Part shown: in pieces, positions 1 through 11,191 of the stretch
Layout of the letters: each line of letters opens with the position of its first letter
Position numbering within the stretch: position 1 is the stretch's first letter
Source of the DNA: Bretschneidera sinensis
Lineage: Eukaryota > Streptophyta > Magnoliopsida > Brassicales > Akaniaceae
Reading direction: 5' to 3'
DNA: 64,000 nt
Assembly: GCA_023935145.1 (NCBI GenBank)
Contig: CM043705.1
Coordinates: forward strand, 25,157,290-25,221,289
Translations under genes and position numbers: made by a program
Notes under the pieces: generated by a model
What the model was told of the DNA's origin: nothing
What the model saw: the letters and a program-made list of their open reading frames with translations, nothing else
Database searches by the model: none

Positions 1-49
1 ACTCGAAATGACCAATAAGGGGAACCTTCACTGGTTTACCATCTTCCAT

Positions 50-2140
50 AGAAGACCGAGAAACCTTCAACCCGTTTCTCTCCCTTTCCTGAATTCTTCT
101 CATACCAAGGATCTTTTGTGTAAGGCTGAGATTCTTCCTCTCGAGTTGAAATGTAAACCTTTTCATCCTCTTTCTATTGTTCTAAACCAACCGCATATTA
201 ATGACATAGATGAGGATACTCACCATTTTCTCCACCTTATGTCCAGGTGAGAAAGTTTCTGTGAAACCTATGTCTTCTCTTCTCGTGAACCCATTCACCA
301 CCAGTCTAGCCTTGTTCCGGAATTCATCTCCTGGAGGGTACCCTTCTTTGGCTGTGTAAGTCAACTTACGATACATAACTCTATGATTTCTCGGAATGTG
401 CACCAATTCCCAGATGTTGTTCTTCCTCAAAGAATCCATTTCTTCCTCCATAGCTAGCTTCTATCTTGGCGAATCCTTACATCCCATGGCATCAATGTAA
501 GTCTCTTATTCACTCATCTCTCCTTCTGTCCAAGGAGCTGTAGCATCCATAGCATCCGCAAACCCATATCTTGAAGGTGGTCCGACCAACCTTCTTTCTC
601 GGTCTCTTGTGAGCTGATAGTCCTTTCAACTCCCTATATCATCCTCTTTTAGTTCATTCTCCTCATGAGTGTCCTGAGCTTCGCATTCATCAATGGGCTC
701 TACTTGGTCCGAACCGTCTTACCTTCCTTGCTCTACTTGAGCCGAATTCTCCTTGATGCTATGCTCTACAAATACCGAACTGGTTTGCTTACTAGTCCCT
801 GTAGGGTTAGTTTTCTCCAAGTAGGGAAATAAAAATTCATTAAAAATAACATCCCTACTTATTATGAGTCTCGATCCTTCTTGTTCTAAGGACCACAACC
901 TATACCTCTTAGCCCCTTCCCCATATCCTAGAAACACATATTTTCTAGATCCTGGGCTAAGTTTATTATCCTTTTGTTGTGCATACGCATCACACCCAAA
1001 AGTCCTAAGGTTGTCCAACTCAAGGGGTTTCCCACTCCACATCTCTTCGGGAGTCTTATGGTACACAACCCTAGAGGATGATCTATTAACCATATACACA
1101 GCAGTAGATACCACTTCCCCTCAAAAACATTTGGGTAATCTGGATCCATCTAACATACACCTAACCTATTCCATAAGGGTCTTATTCATCCTCTCAGTAA
1201 CGCCACTTTGTTGAGGGGTTTTCACAACTGTTCTATGTCTTAGAATGCCATTAATCCTACAGAACTGATCAAATTCTTGTTAAAAATTTCTAAGCCATTA
1301 TTGGTTCTTATCCCCTTAACTACCCCGCCCCTTTCAGTCTCTACTAGCCTTTTCCACACCACTAACTTATTCAAAGCATTTGACTTATTTCTAACAAAAT
1401 AAACCCAAACCTTTCTTGAATAATCATCAATTAAAGACGGAAAGTAAAAGTTATCTCCCTGTGTTGGTGTCCTTGCTAGTCCCCAAAGGTCCGCATGAAT
1501 GTAGTCAAGAATGCCCTTAGACTTGTGCACTCCCGTGTTGAAGCTGACCCGGTGTAGCTTCTCAAGAACACAACGCTCGCAGAAATCTAGTTCTTCTACT
1601 TTGTTTCCACCAAGTAGGCCATCCTTGCTGAGAACTTGCAGGCCCTCTTCGCTCATATGTCCCAAGCGAGTGTGCCAAAGGGCTGCTTCATCCATCTCAG
1701 CCATCAAGCTTACTGGTTGATCCTTGATCTCCATGTCTCCGATCATCTTATAGAGACCATCCTTCATTGCTGCTTTGATCACTACCAAAGATCACTTGGC
1801 TACCTTGATCTTTCCTCTCTCTATCTTGCGTGTGTATCCCATAGAATCCAACTGCCCCAATGAGATCAAATTCCTCCTCAAATCTGAGAGATATCTCACA
1901 TTTTTCAGCAACCTTGTCATTCCATCAAATATCCTCACCTAGATGTCTCTTGTGCCCCTCACTTGGTGAGAAATATCATCCCCCAAGAAAACCTTTTCAT
2001 CAGTGGTTTCCTTGAAATTCTTGAACCAACTCCGGTGAGGGCACTTATGATAAGTGCACCCGGTATCCAAGATCTATTTCCCAATGCCTTCTTGCCCCTT
2101 GCTCACATCCGAGCACACAAAAAGAACATCATCATCTTGC
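50..2140 (-). pseudogene. Copia-1 protease-integrase-RT remnant
   Basis: Broken pol region read right to left. A protease active site DTG (ILDTG) lies near 2060-2075. The GAG-pre-integrase/zinc-binding region follows at 1240-1788, with HTRLGH and FCERCVLEK. Integrase catalytic-core blocks (HADLWG, LIDDYSRKVW) are next, then the integrase C-terminal part (719-1149) and an RT N-terminal block (182-451, NIWELVHIP, KARLVVNGF). Several frameshifts and stops separate the pieces. The integrase motif usually read as TDNGLE is TNNGLE here, so the second catalytic Asp is Asn. The YVDD motif has decayed to YVIN. Not functional. Confidence 0.85.
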
Positions 2141-2142
2141 TA

Positions 2143-3154
2143 TTATGTTTTGGTAATAGAAGCCTCTCCATTCTTGGTATGGCTTCTTCCCTCATCCCTC
2201 ATCTTCTCCTTGCAATCTTTCTTGACATGACCCTCCTTGTGGTAGTAGTAACATTTCTTCCCTCCAAATATTAGTTTGGAATGCATTCTCCCATGGTTTT
2301 CTCCTCTATATTCTCCCATGGTTTTCTCCTCTATCTCTGTCCCGATAGTAGCCATGTATGTTGTTGTGCACTCTCCCATGGCTCTTTCCTCTACCTCTGT
2401 CCGGGTAGTAGCCATGTATGTTGCTGTGCACTCTCCTATGGCTCTCTCCTCTACCTCTGTCCTGGTAATAGCCATGTATGTTGTTGTGCACTCTCCCATG
2501 GCTCTCTCTTCTATCCCAATAGTAGCTATGTATGTTGCTGTGCACTCTCCCATGGCTCTCTCATCTACCTCTGTCCAGGTAGTAGCCATGTATGTTGCTG
2601 TGCACTCTCCCATGGCTCTTTCCTCTACCTCTGTCCCGGTAGTAGCCATGTATGTTGCTGTGCACTCTCCCATGGCTCTCTCCTCTACCTCTGTCCTGGT
2701 AGTAGCCATGGATGTTGCTGCCATACCGAGTTGCTGGCCATCTTCGAATGAACAGCCCTTCTCCACTTGATGCACTCCTCATCTTGGCATCAAGATCATC
2801 TTGCAACTCTTTATTAGGATCGAATTTAAAAGTAAAGATTTGTTTACAAAGATACCTCTTATTAGGGAGAGTCTTGGCAAGAAACAACTCATCTAGTTTC
2901 TTCCATATGACAGCTGGATCTTCCGAGTCTCCGCACTCCCTTGTGACATTATCCGACATGTGCAAGAAGATGGTGCTGTATGCCATCTTCTTCATTTCAT
3001 TCCACTGGTCCTCTGTGGTACTTGCTAGAAAAGCATCATCTTCTCCATTCGCCAAGTCCACTTTCTGTTGTATAAAAACAACCTTGATCTTCCGCTTCCA
3101 CAGGGAAAAATCTCCCTTTCCATCAAACTTCTCAATACCAAAATTTGAACCCAT
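2143..3154 (-). pseudogene. Copia-1 Gag with 20-residue repeats and altered zinc knuckle
   Basis: Copia Gag, which packages element RNA in the particle. The likely start is the Met at 3154 (MGSNFGIEKFDG). The N-terminal UBN2-like part has FSLWKRKIK, WNEMKKMAYSTIFL and LDELFLAKTLPNKRYL. It passes abruptly from ELQDDLDAK into MRSASSGEGL, where about 100 residues of an ordinary copia Gag seem to be missing. A tandem array of roughly 7-8 repeats follows, each 20 residues (HGYYRDRGRGESHGR-type). The last part holds the knuckle CYYYHKEGH...C, in which the second Cys of the CX2CX4HX4C pattern is Tyr. The array crosses a frame change and a stop, so the gene is broken. Confidence 0.82.
2277..2715 (-). 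repeat. 60-bp minisatellite in Copia-1 gag
   Basis: About seven to eight direct repeats of a 60-bp unit (TGTGCACTCTCCCATGGCTC... on the plus strand). One unit has lost several bases and the leftmost units are decayed. On the minus strand each unit encodes 20 residues. Because 60 is a multiple of 3, several frames stay open on both strands, which creates long spurious antisense ORFs. Confidence 0.93.
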
Positions 3155-3214
3155 CTTGCGAAGAAGATCCCTTGATTTATGCAGCACCCACAAATGCTTT
3201 CTAACTACTTCTAA

Positions 3215-3460
3215 ACCTCAAGAACACAGATCAAAGATAGATCTCAATACCATTCTTGAATCAACCTCAAGAACACGATCAGATCTTGATCTTTACTCCG
3301 TTCTTGAATCACTCTAAAAAAAACGATCAGATATTGAACTTAACTCCGTCCTTGATTCACCTTAAGAACACGATCAGATATAGATCTTAATTCCGTTCTT
3401 GATTCACCTCAGGAACACGATCAGATATAGATCTTAACTCTGTTCTTGAATCACCCAAGA
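3215..3460 (-). repeat. About 48-bp tandem repeats in Copia-1 leader
   Basis: Roughly five degenerate copies of a unit containing AACACGATCAGATAT and CGTTCTTGAATCACC, spaced about 47-49 bp. They lie between gag and the primer binding site, in the untranslated leader. The same leader array occurs in Copia-2 (about 2 copies), Copia-3 and Copia-4 (about 4 each). Confidence 0.85.
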
Positions 3461-3507
3461 AGTTGACCTCCGATTCTTAGAGTCTTGCTCCGACACCTTC
3501 TCTTTTT

Positions 3508-3551
3508 GCTCTGATACCACTGTTGAGGTATCTTCTCTAGCTTTGATACCA
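3508..3551 (-). promoter_or_regulatory. Duplicated primer binding site of Copia-1
   Basis: Two copies of the complement of the plant initiator-Met tRNA 3' end occur at 3508-3519 (GCTCTGATACCA) and 3540-3551 (GCTTTGATACCA). On the minus strand they read TGGTATCAGAGC and TGGTATCAAAGC. The second lies 1 bp from the LTR edge and is the functional position; the first is a tandem duplicate. Confidence 0.85.
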
Positions 3552-3607
3552 CTAATGGAAATCACCTTGACAAGATGCCCAGGTGGTGATCTTCCAAACA
3601 CCCAAGT

Positions 3608-5051
3608 TGATGAGATGAAATTAACACTAGCAAGTGCACTAATTGTTCAAGTAATAAAATGATGAGTAAATATTGTTCCCAACGAGGATTGAGCAAATAC
3701 TACAGAAATTATGACTCAAATCTTGCTGTTATTTGAGCAAACGAATAATTGTAGGAGAAAAGTTTACTAGCAATTAACTAAAGAAAAAAAACAAAAGCAC
3801 TAATAATTAACGGAAGATTTGCAAACTTTGGAATGAAGACTCTTATGAACTAACGTGCTAAGGACTCGACTTCACCTAAACCATAATTGACAAGAGTTTT
3901 GAATGGACAAGTTTCACTTACTATGTTTTTCAAGATGGTAGAATCCCCAATCAATTGGTTATCCTTATTCAGGTCTAATCACAATCTCGAGAATCATCAA
4001 CTTCAAATATCCATATTCCAGGTCTATTCTAGATTGATTCAACTTAAGAAGCATTAAGTTCAATGGAATTCCTTTCAGTTAAATCTCCCTATTCGGTTAT
4101 GGTTTAAACGAACCACATGAACTTCCTAGAATCCCTATTTGGTTACTCCTATTTCATTCATGGCATGTTTTACCCTGGCTTTGCATAGTTAACAATCCAA
4201 AATCATATTTATTAATTCAACTATTCATAAAAGCATAGCTTCTCTGTTCGACACATCACTATGCCTCAAGAAGGAATCAAAATAATAAACAGCATTAAGA
4301 ACAATAAAACACACTGTTTGAAAAACAAAGTAAATTCCAACTTGTCCAAATAGCACTCAAGATATAGGTTTAGGATCCATCTATCCTTAACACAAAAATA
4401 TCTACTCCATAATAATATTCAAACAACCTATGTTCATATTATAAACCATCAACATAACTAGATAAGAATAACACAAAACCGGAGAAGAATGATTTAAAAG
4501 CTTAATGCGTAGCCTCCTGGAGTGTCTCCAACTCTCCTTTTGCGTCTCCTCTCCTCCAAATTCTGTTTTTTTCTTCTACGACCGCGCTCCCCCCTCTTGT
4601 TTAGCTAGGGTTTCAATTTACAACTTTCAGAATCCGTGGGCTGGCGCTGCAGCACCAACATCCCGGCGTTGCAGCTTCAGGACAAATTTCTAACTCTAGT
4701 CTGGCGCTGCAGCTTCAACATCCCAGCACTACAGTGCCAACTTTCTGTCCAAATCCTCTCTTTTTGTCAGCTTCCAGCGCTGCAGTGCCAACATCCCGGC
4801 ACTGCAGCCTTGAGTTTCTGTCTCCTTTGTGCATTTTGGCCTTCCGATGCTCTCCAGTGCTCCAGCAAGTGTCTGCACAGTAGATTTCCACGACTTAGCA
4901 TTGATCATTCAACTAAAACAACTTATTAGTAGAATAAGATAAACTAAACTCAAATTGTCAAAAACACATGCAACACAATTCTAATGCTTAAGATCAATAC
5001 CAAAAATGTGCCTAAAAGCAGTATAATAACATGATTTATTCAGAGTTATCA
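3608..5051 (-). repeat. Gypsy-A 3' LTR
   Basis: Starts TGATGAGATG and ends GAGTTATCA on the plus strand. It matches the right LTR along its whole length with scattered substitutions and small indels. It holds several copies of a GC-rich imperfect palindrome (core GGCGCTGCAGC) at about 4638-4810, in otherwise AT-rich sequence. Confidence 0.95.
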
Positions 5052-5062
5052 CACCCCCTAAC
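5052..5062 (-). promoter_or_regulatory. Gypsy-A polypurine tract
   Basis: CACCCCCTAAC directly abuts the left LTR. On the minus strand it reads GTTAGGGGGTG next to the 3' LTR, the expected primer for plus-strand DNA synthesis. A second tract (minus-strand TTTAAGTTTGGGGGTGGGA) lies at 6441-6459. Confidence 0.8.
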
Positions 5063-7058
5063 TTACGTTTTTGCTAGTCCTCGGGAAAACTAGAACAAAA
5101 TTCTATGCATACACATCCTAAGAGTGAGATATGGTTTGATTAGATTTGATATAACATGCCTCAAAGATTGCATATAGATTATAACGCATGAAAACTTTCC
5201 AAATGCTGCAATTGTCTAAAATTTCAACTTCATTGCCAGCTTTGTCTTACATCAAATTCTTAAAACATGTGTGTGTGCAACACCTTTATAAACTTAATCA
5301 TCTCCCCACTCTAATCGGTTTATGCAAGCAAGTAGGATAATGCCAATCTTTCAAAGTCTATAAGCTTTCTTTTCACACCACTCTCCACTAATGTAGGCTA
5401 TGACAATACCCGAGATCACCAAGACTTTATTCAGCTTGTAACTTTGGCTAAGGTTAAGGTATGGTTAAAGATTTATTTTAGGCTCACATCACCTTAAGCA
5501 CATCAACCAATATCAATTTTAATCTTTCCCTCAGTTATCATGGAATACTTCCAATGCTTTTGTTGTTGTCACATCTTCTTCTTCTTTTCTTCTTCTTTTT
5601 TTTTTTTTTTTTTTTTTCATATGCTTGTACTATAGTAGCACCAGTCTTTATTTCCGTGTGCATTAATGAAACCATAACATAGCATGTACACAACGATCAA
5701 ACATGGCTTTGCCAGCTGCCTGTGATAGGAAGAATACAACTTGATCAAATAGTTCGTGTGGTACACTTTTTAACTTCGATCTTTCCCTTGGTCACTCTCG
5801 ATGGAAAATATTTAGTACTTAACACAGTCAAGTTGAAGACCGCTTTCTCTTGCTCAATCCTTTGCCATCACTTAAGAGAATAGTCCATTCATTAATCAAT
5901 GTGCTTATAGGTGAAAGGTAGAGTCGTAATAATTTTCTTAATGTTTTTTTCTTTGAAAAAGAAATAGGTTAAATGATTGGGTGACAAAACAATAGATATC
6001 CAAGCTCAAAAGGGGAAAACTAAGGATAATCATATATAAAGGGTTAGCTAGAAAGGCTCAAACTTTCTAAACATGGCCTGGATCCTTTCTTTGGTATAGT
6101 ACTACCTAGGATTTCACCTCGAGTGGTCTTCAAACAAGTTCTAGAGTCTAAGAGATCACAAGAACTACACTGCTCACATAAACGTTCTCCGAAACAGCAA
6201 GACAACAAAGTGCTTAGGTGTAAGTGCTCATTGTGTTCAAAGAGTTCGATGTAAAATAAATCCAATAACAAATTCAAGCACACAGACAAACACAACATTT
6301 TTCAAATTTTCAATGGCTATAATAATGTCAATCTATTTCTCATCATTGGCAAAATCAAAATCAAACAACAGAAAATACTCAGATAAAACAAATAGAAAAA
6401 TAACTAGAAACATGAGCAGCACACAACACTCAGATAAAGTTCCCACCCCCAAACTTAAATGATACATTGTCCGCAATGTATAAAATTTGAATTATAAAGT
6501 AAGAGAAGGGAACTCCCTTGATTAGGCGGAGGCCGAATTAATCGTTCTTGTCAATGTCCTCATCCTCCGGATCATTGCTATGACCGGGATATGGTGGTGC
6601 GATGAGGGAAGAAGGTTGAATTTTAGTGATTTGAAGAGAGAGAGAGGTGCTGGGAATCAGAATTTGAATTGACCTAACAGTGGAAAATCTGTTTATTTAA
6701 AAGCTCAGTGTGTGACCTGGCGCTGCAGCGCCAACTTCCCAGCGCTGTAGCGTTGAATCTCTGGTCAGATCAGCGTGTAAGGGCAGGATCAGCGCTGCAA
6801 CTCCCAAAGTGTAAGGCTATAGCGCGGAGTCTCTTTCCTGACTCCAATTAGTCCTAAAACTAAACCCAAAATAACACATTTTAAAGCAATAAAAATTGAA
6901 TTAATAGACAAACTAAACATAACAAAAAAAAATTTAAACACACAAAACAACTTCCAAAGGCAAGAAAATTAAAAAATAAGAACCAAAATGGTAGTTCTAA
7001 TTTATAGTCTTTAGCTTAACTTTCTGATTTATGGCTCTTGGAGAATGGTTGTGGACGA
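5063..7058. other. Gypsy-A noncoding region between integrase tail and 3' LTR
   Basis: About 2 kb without a credible gene. It contains a 22-base poly-T run (5596-5617), an internal purine tract (6441-6459), and two short GC-rich stretches with the same GGCGCTGCAGCGCC-type palindrome as the LTR (about 6718-6760 and 6782-6830). Short ORFs here look random. No envelope-like gene was recognised, although some Athila-type elements carry one at this position. Confidence 0.6.
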
Positions 7059-7985
7059 TTAAGGGTCAAACGTCCCCACAATGTAGTGCTTCAATCTGTG
7101 CCCGTTGACCTTGAATGTGTCCTTGTTTTTCTCATGTTGTATTTCAACGGCACCAAAAGGTGATACACTTACGATGGTGTATGGTCCAGTCCACCGAGAT
7201 TTCAGCTTTCCCAAAAATATGTACCATCTTAGGATTTCCAGCAACCGTTCTTCCATTTTACCTGTAAACGAAGAAGATATTATAACAGGAAAAATATTTT
7301 TCTCTAAATAAGCATATTTCAAATGAGCAAGTAAAGTTTTCAATTCAGTTATTATTATTTGTTCCTCTGGCTCTTCTTTTCCCATTTCAAACTTCAAGTT
7401 CCTTGCTTCTTCTTCAATGACGAGTTTTTCAGTGGTATTAGTTCCTAACTCCATGATGTATCTCTCCAAAGTATCTTCATTTAATGTTTTCTCCTGAAAG
7501 TCCTCAATGAGGTTATCAACAATATCTACTTGAAAACAAGAAGAAGTAGAAAAGCCAGAAGGGTATTTCATAATGTTATACATATCAAAAATTACTTGCT
7601 CATCATTGACTCTTAAAGTCAATTTCCCTTGTTGTACATCAATTAGGGCTCTCCCTGTAGCAAGGAATGGACGTCCAAGTATAAGAGGTACCTCACGATC
7701 CTCTTCCATGTCGAGAATAATGAAGTCTACAGGGAATATAAATTTATCAACCTTTACCAGTACATCTTCTATAATTCCCCATGGTCTCTTAATAGATCGA
7801 TCAGCTAATTACAATGACATTGTTATTGTTTTGATTTCTTCTAATCCAAGTTTCCCGAAAATTGAAAGACGCATAAGATTGATACTTGCACCAAGGTCAC
7901 ATAAAGCTTTATCAAAGAATGAACTTCCCAAAGTGCAAGGTATAGTAAAACTCCCTGGATCTTTCAATTTTGGAGGTGGCTTGTT
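7059..7985 (-). pseudogene. Gypsy-A protease fused in frame to integrase C-terminal tail
   Basis: Reading right to left, the aspartic protease has CDLGASINLM (active-site DLGA form) and ILGRPFLATGRALIDV. Next come a spacer and the segment HLKYAYLEKN...FPVIISSS, which normally precedes RT. At about 7227 (residue 161 of the 216-residue stretch) the frame goes directly into GKLKSRWTGPYTIV...GAVEI and FKVNGHRLKHY, the C-terminal tail of the integrase. RT, RNase H and the integrase catalytic core are therefore missing with the frame kept. One stop (TAA, 7809-7811) lies in the protease and another (7986-7988) separates it from Gag. No strand-transfer or polymerase activity is possible from this copy. 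Confidence 0.87.
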
Positions 7986-7988
7986 TTA

Positions 7989-9650
7989 TAGTATGGCGCT
8001 GCACTCTTCAGTTAACATCATAGTTCCATGTTCCTCAAGCTTCCGTTTATTCGGCAAGATTTCCTTCAAAAATTTAGTGTGACTAGGCATCTGTGACAAA
8101 GCCTCTGCAAATGGAATGTTAATGTACAATTTCTTGAAAATCTCTAAAAATTTTGAAAATTGCTTATATAATTTTTCTTTCATAAATTTTTGAGGATAGG
8201 GAAGAGGTGGCATATAATTAGTTTCAGAGTTAGAATCGATCAAACCTTTACCAATAGACTTCTTTTCTGAAACAAGTTTCTCCTTTTGCATAGGCTCTTC
8301 TTTCTCGCCTTCTTGATTAGTGATTTCTTTAGATTTTGGCTCATCTAATTGTGTGCCACTCCTTAGTGTTATGGCCTTGACATCCTCCTTAGGATTTTTT
8401 TCTGTGTTGCTCGGAAGAGAGCCTTGTGCACGTACAGAAATTATAGTTGCTAGTTGGCCCACCTAAACTTGCAGATTTCTGATGGATTCTGCTGCATTTA
8501 AGAATTTGGCCATCATGTCCTCCAAGTTGGACATTTTTTCTTGAGGTGGGTATTCAGGAGGAGGTTGTTTCGCATTGTTTTGAATCCACGACAAATTTGG
8601 ATGATTCCTCCATCCTGGATTATATCTATTGCTATATGGATTGTTTTGCCTGTGAAAATTTGAAATAAAGTTAGCTTGTTCAACAGATGAATTAGATGCA
8701 AATTGATTACCTACCTGACAGTTACTGCTATGGTGGCCACTACCACCACATAATTCACATATAACATGTGTAGTAGGAAGAAGTCCATCTATATTCTTGG
8801 TGAGAGCCTCCATTTGGGCTATTAAAGCTGTATTAGCATCTATATTGTGCAATCCTGAGGCTCCATTAATAGGTAACCTTTCAATTGGCCATTGATAAGA
8901 ATTTGTGGCCATCTCTTCTAGCAATTCAATAGCTTCTTCTGGAGTTTTTCTCATGATAGTGCCACGTGCAGCTGCATCAATCATGTTTCGGGTTATACTG
9001 GTTAAACCGTTATAAAAATTTTGTACCTACATCCAAGTGGGCAACTCATGATGAGGACATCTTCTCAAAAGGTCTTTAAAACGTTCCCATGCCTCATATA
9101 GTGACTCCATATCGACCTGCAAAAACATAGTAATTTCATTATATAACTTTGCAGTTTTTGCAGGAGGAAAGTATTTCCCTAAAAAAGTTTGTGCCAATTC
9201 TTCCCATGTCATTATGGATCTTGCTGGCAAAGAAGTCAACCAGCTTTTTGCTTTATCCCTCAATGAAAATGGAAAAAGCCTTAAGCGAATAGCATCCTCC
9301 GATACTCCGTTGTGCTTGAATGTGTCACAAATTTCAAGGAAATTCGTCAAGTGAACATTTGGATCATCTTGCGATAGGCCCCCAAATTGTACTGAATGTT
9401 GAATCATCTGAATGATGGCAGGCTTGATTTCAAAATTGTTCACTTGTATAGGCGGTCGTCAAATGCTAGATTCAACACCATCCATCTTTGGCATAGCATA
9501 ATCCCACAGTGCATGTTGCACCTCTGCATTGTTTCCTTCTGCCATTGTATTAACTGTTACTGGTGCTGCTCTTCTCAAAGCATGAAAAGTGCGCTCAATT
9601 TCTGGATTAAGTTCGGCAAGTATTCTCCCACTAGTACATGTCTTGCACTA
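7989..9650 (-). pseudogene. Gypsy-A Gag
   Basis: Gag polyprotein in the same reading frame as the protease. The N-terminal stretch begins near 9650; a Met at 9545 (MAEGNNAEVQ) is a plausible start. The retrotransposon-gag domain (9027-9443) includes [31 protein letters not shown] and [14 protein letters not shown]. Downstream are MIDAAARGTIMRKTPEEA, the knuckle CELCGGSGHHSSNC at about 8730-8770 (CX2CX4HX4C intact), and the basic linker with AITLRSGTQLDEPK. In-frame stops lie at 9459-9461, 9027-9029 and 8463-8465. No frameshift is needed from 9650 to 7059. Confidence 0.87.
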
Positions 9651-9744
9651 GAAATGAAAACCCTGCAAAATAGGCTTAAAAACCAAATTAACAAACTCTC
9701 AAATTAACTAGCAGAATCACAATAAATGTAATATTTTATTTCAG

Positions 9745-9762
9745 TCCCCAGCAACGGCACAA
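9745..9762 (-). promoter_or_regulatory. Gypsy-A primer binding site
   Basis: The plus strand TCCCCAGCAACGGCAC runs up to the right LTR. Its complement matches, with two or three C-to-T-type changes, the TGGCGCCGTTGCCGGGGA primer site usual in Athila/Tat-type elements and generally assigned to tRNA-Asp. It fixes the right LTR as the 5' LTR. Confidence 0.8.
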
Positions 9763-9768
9763 AAAACT

Positions 9769-11191
9769 TGATGCGATGAAATTAACACTAGCAAGTGCAC
9801 TAATCATTCAAGTAATAAAATGATGAGTAAATATCGTTCCCAACGAGGACTGAGCAAATACTACAGAAATTATTACTTAACTCTTGCTGTTATTTGAACA
9901 AATGAATAATTGTAGGAGAAAAGTTTACTAGCAATTAACTAAAGAAAAAAAAAACAAAAGCACTAATAATTAACGGAAGATTTGCAAACTTTGGAATAAA
10001 GACTCTTATGAACTAACGTGCTAAGGACTCGACTTCACCTAAACCATAATTGACAAGAGTTTTAAATGGACAAGTTTCACTTTCTATGTTTTTCAAGATG
10101 GTAGAATCGCCAATCAATTGGTTATCCTTATTCAGGTCTAACCACAATCTCGAGAATCATCAACCTCAAATATCCATATTCCAGGTCTATTCTAGATTGA
10201 TTCAAATTAAGAAGCATTAAGTTCAATGGAATTCCTTTTAGTTAAATCTCCCTATTCGGTTACGGTTTAAACGGACCACATAAACTTCCTAGAATCCCTA
10301 TTCGGTTACTCCTATTTCATTCATGGAATGTTTTACCCTGGCTTTGCATAGCTAACAATCCAAAATCACATTTATTAATTCAACTATTCATAAAAGCAGA
10401 GCTTCTCTATTTGACACATCATTATGCCTCAAGAAGGAATCAAAATAATAAACAGCATTAAGAACAATAAAACACACTCTTTGAAAAACAAAGAAATTCC
10501 AACTTGTCCAAATAACACTCAAGATATAGGTTTAGGATCCATCTATCCTTAACATAAAAATATCTACTCCATAATAATATTCAAACAACCCATGTTCATA
10601 TTATAAAACATCAACATAGCTAGATAAGAATAATACAAAACCGGAGAAGAATGATTTTAAAGCTTGATGCGTAGCCTCCCGGAGTGTCTCCAACTCTCCT
10701 TTTGCGTCTCCTCTCCTCCAAATTCTATTTTTTTCTTCTACAGCTGCGCTCCCCCCTCTTGTTCAGCTAGGGTTTCAATATATAACTTTCAAAATCCGCA
10801 GGCTGGCACTGCAGCTTCAGGAAGAATTTCTAACCCTAGTCTGGTGCTACAGCTTCAACATCCCAGCACTGCAACGCCAACTTTCTGTCCAAATCCTCTC
10901 TTTTTGTCAACTTTTAGCGCTACAGCGCCAACATCCCAGCACTACAGCCTTGAGTTTCTGTCTCTTTTGCGAATTTTGGCCTTCCAATGCTCTCTAGTGC
11001 TCCAACAAGTGTGTGCACAGTAGATTTCCATGACTTAGCATTGATCATTCAACTAAAACAACTTATTAGTAGAATAAGATAAACTAAACTCAAATTGTCA
11101 AAAACATATGTAACACAATTCTAATGCTTAAGATCAATACCAAAAATGTGCCTAAAAGCAGTATAATAACATGATTTATTCAGAGTTATCA
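9769..11191 (-). repeat. Gypsy-A 5' LTR
   Basis: TGATGCGATG...GAGTTATCA, 1423 bp against 1444 bp for the other LTR. It includes the GC-rich palindrome cluster at about 10800-10950, where several CpG sites have become TpG or CpA relative to the left LTR. A 5-bp target duplication (CAAGT) follows at 11192-11196. Confidence 0.95.

Larger units (their letters stand above)
3608..11191 (-). mobile_element. Gypsy-A: complete non-autonomous Ty3/gypsy element (Athila/Tat-like Gag-PR) in the Copia-1 LTR
   Basis: Two LTRs (3608-5051 and 9769-11191) with TG...CA ends, flanked by the 5-bp duplication CAAGT (3603-3607 and 11192-11196). The interrupted Copia-1 LTR reads straight through if the element is removed. 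A polypurine tract adjoins the left LTR and a primer site adjoins the right LTR, so the element is on the minus strand. Internal coding has Gag and protease of the Athila/Tat type, then a short integrase C-terminal tail. RT, RNase H and the integrase core are absent. About 2 kb of noncoding DNA lies between the tail and the 3' LTR. Length is 7584 bp. Confidence 0.93.

Noticed and set aside
2276..2770. Long hydrophobic-looking plus-strand ORFs over the 60-bp arrays (also at 17090-17548, 28071-28589, 60720-61349)
   Set aside because: They are antisense to Gag. A 60-bp unit lacking stops keeps several frames open; the sense frame gives Gag with a zinc knuckle.
6044..6298. 84-residue ORF in the Gypsy-A 3' region as an envelope-like gene
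   Set aside because: No transmembrane or signal pattern of note, no similarity recognised, short and AT-rich.
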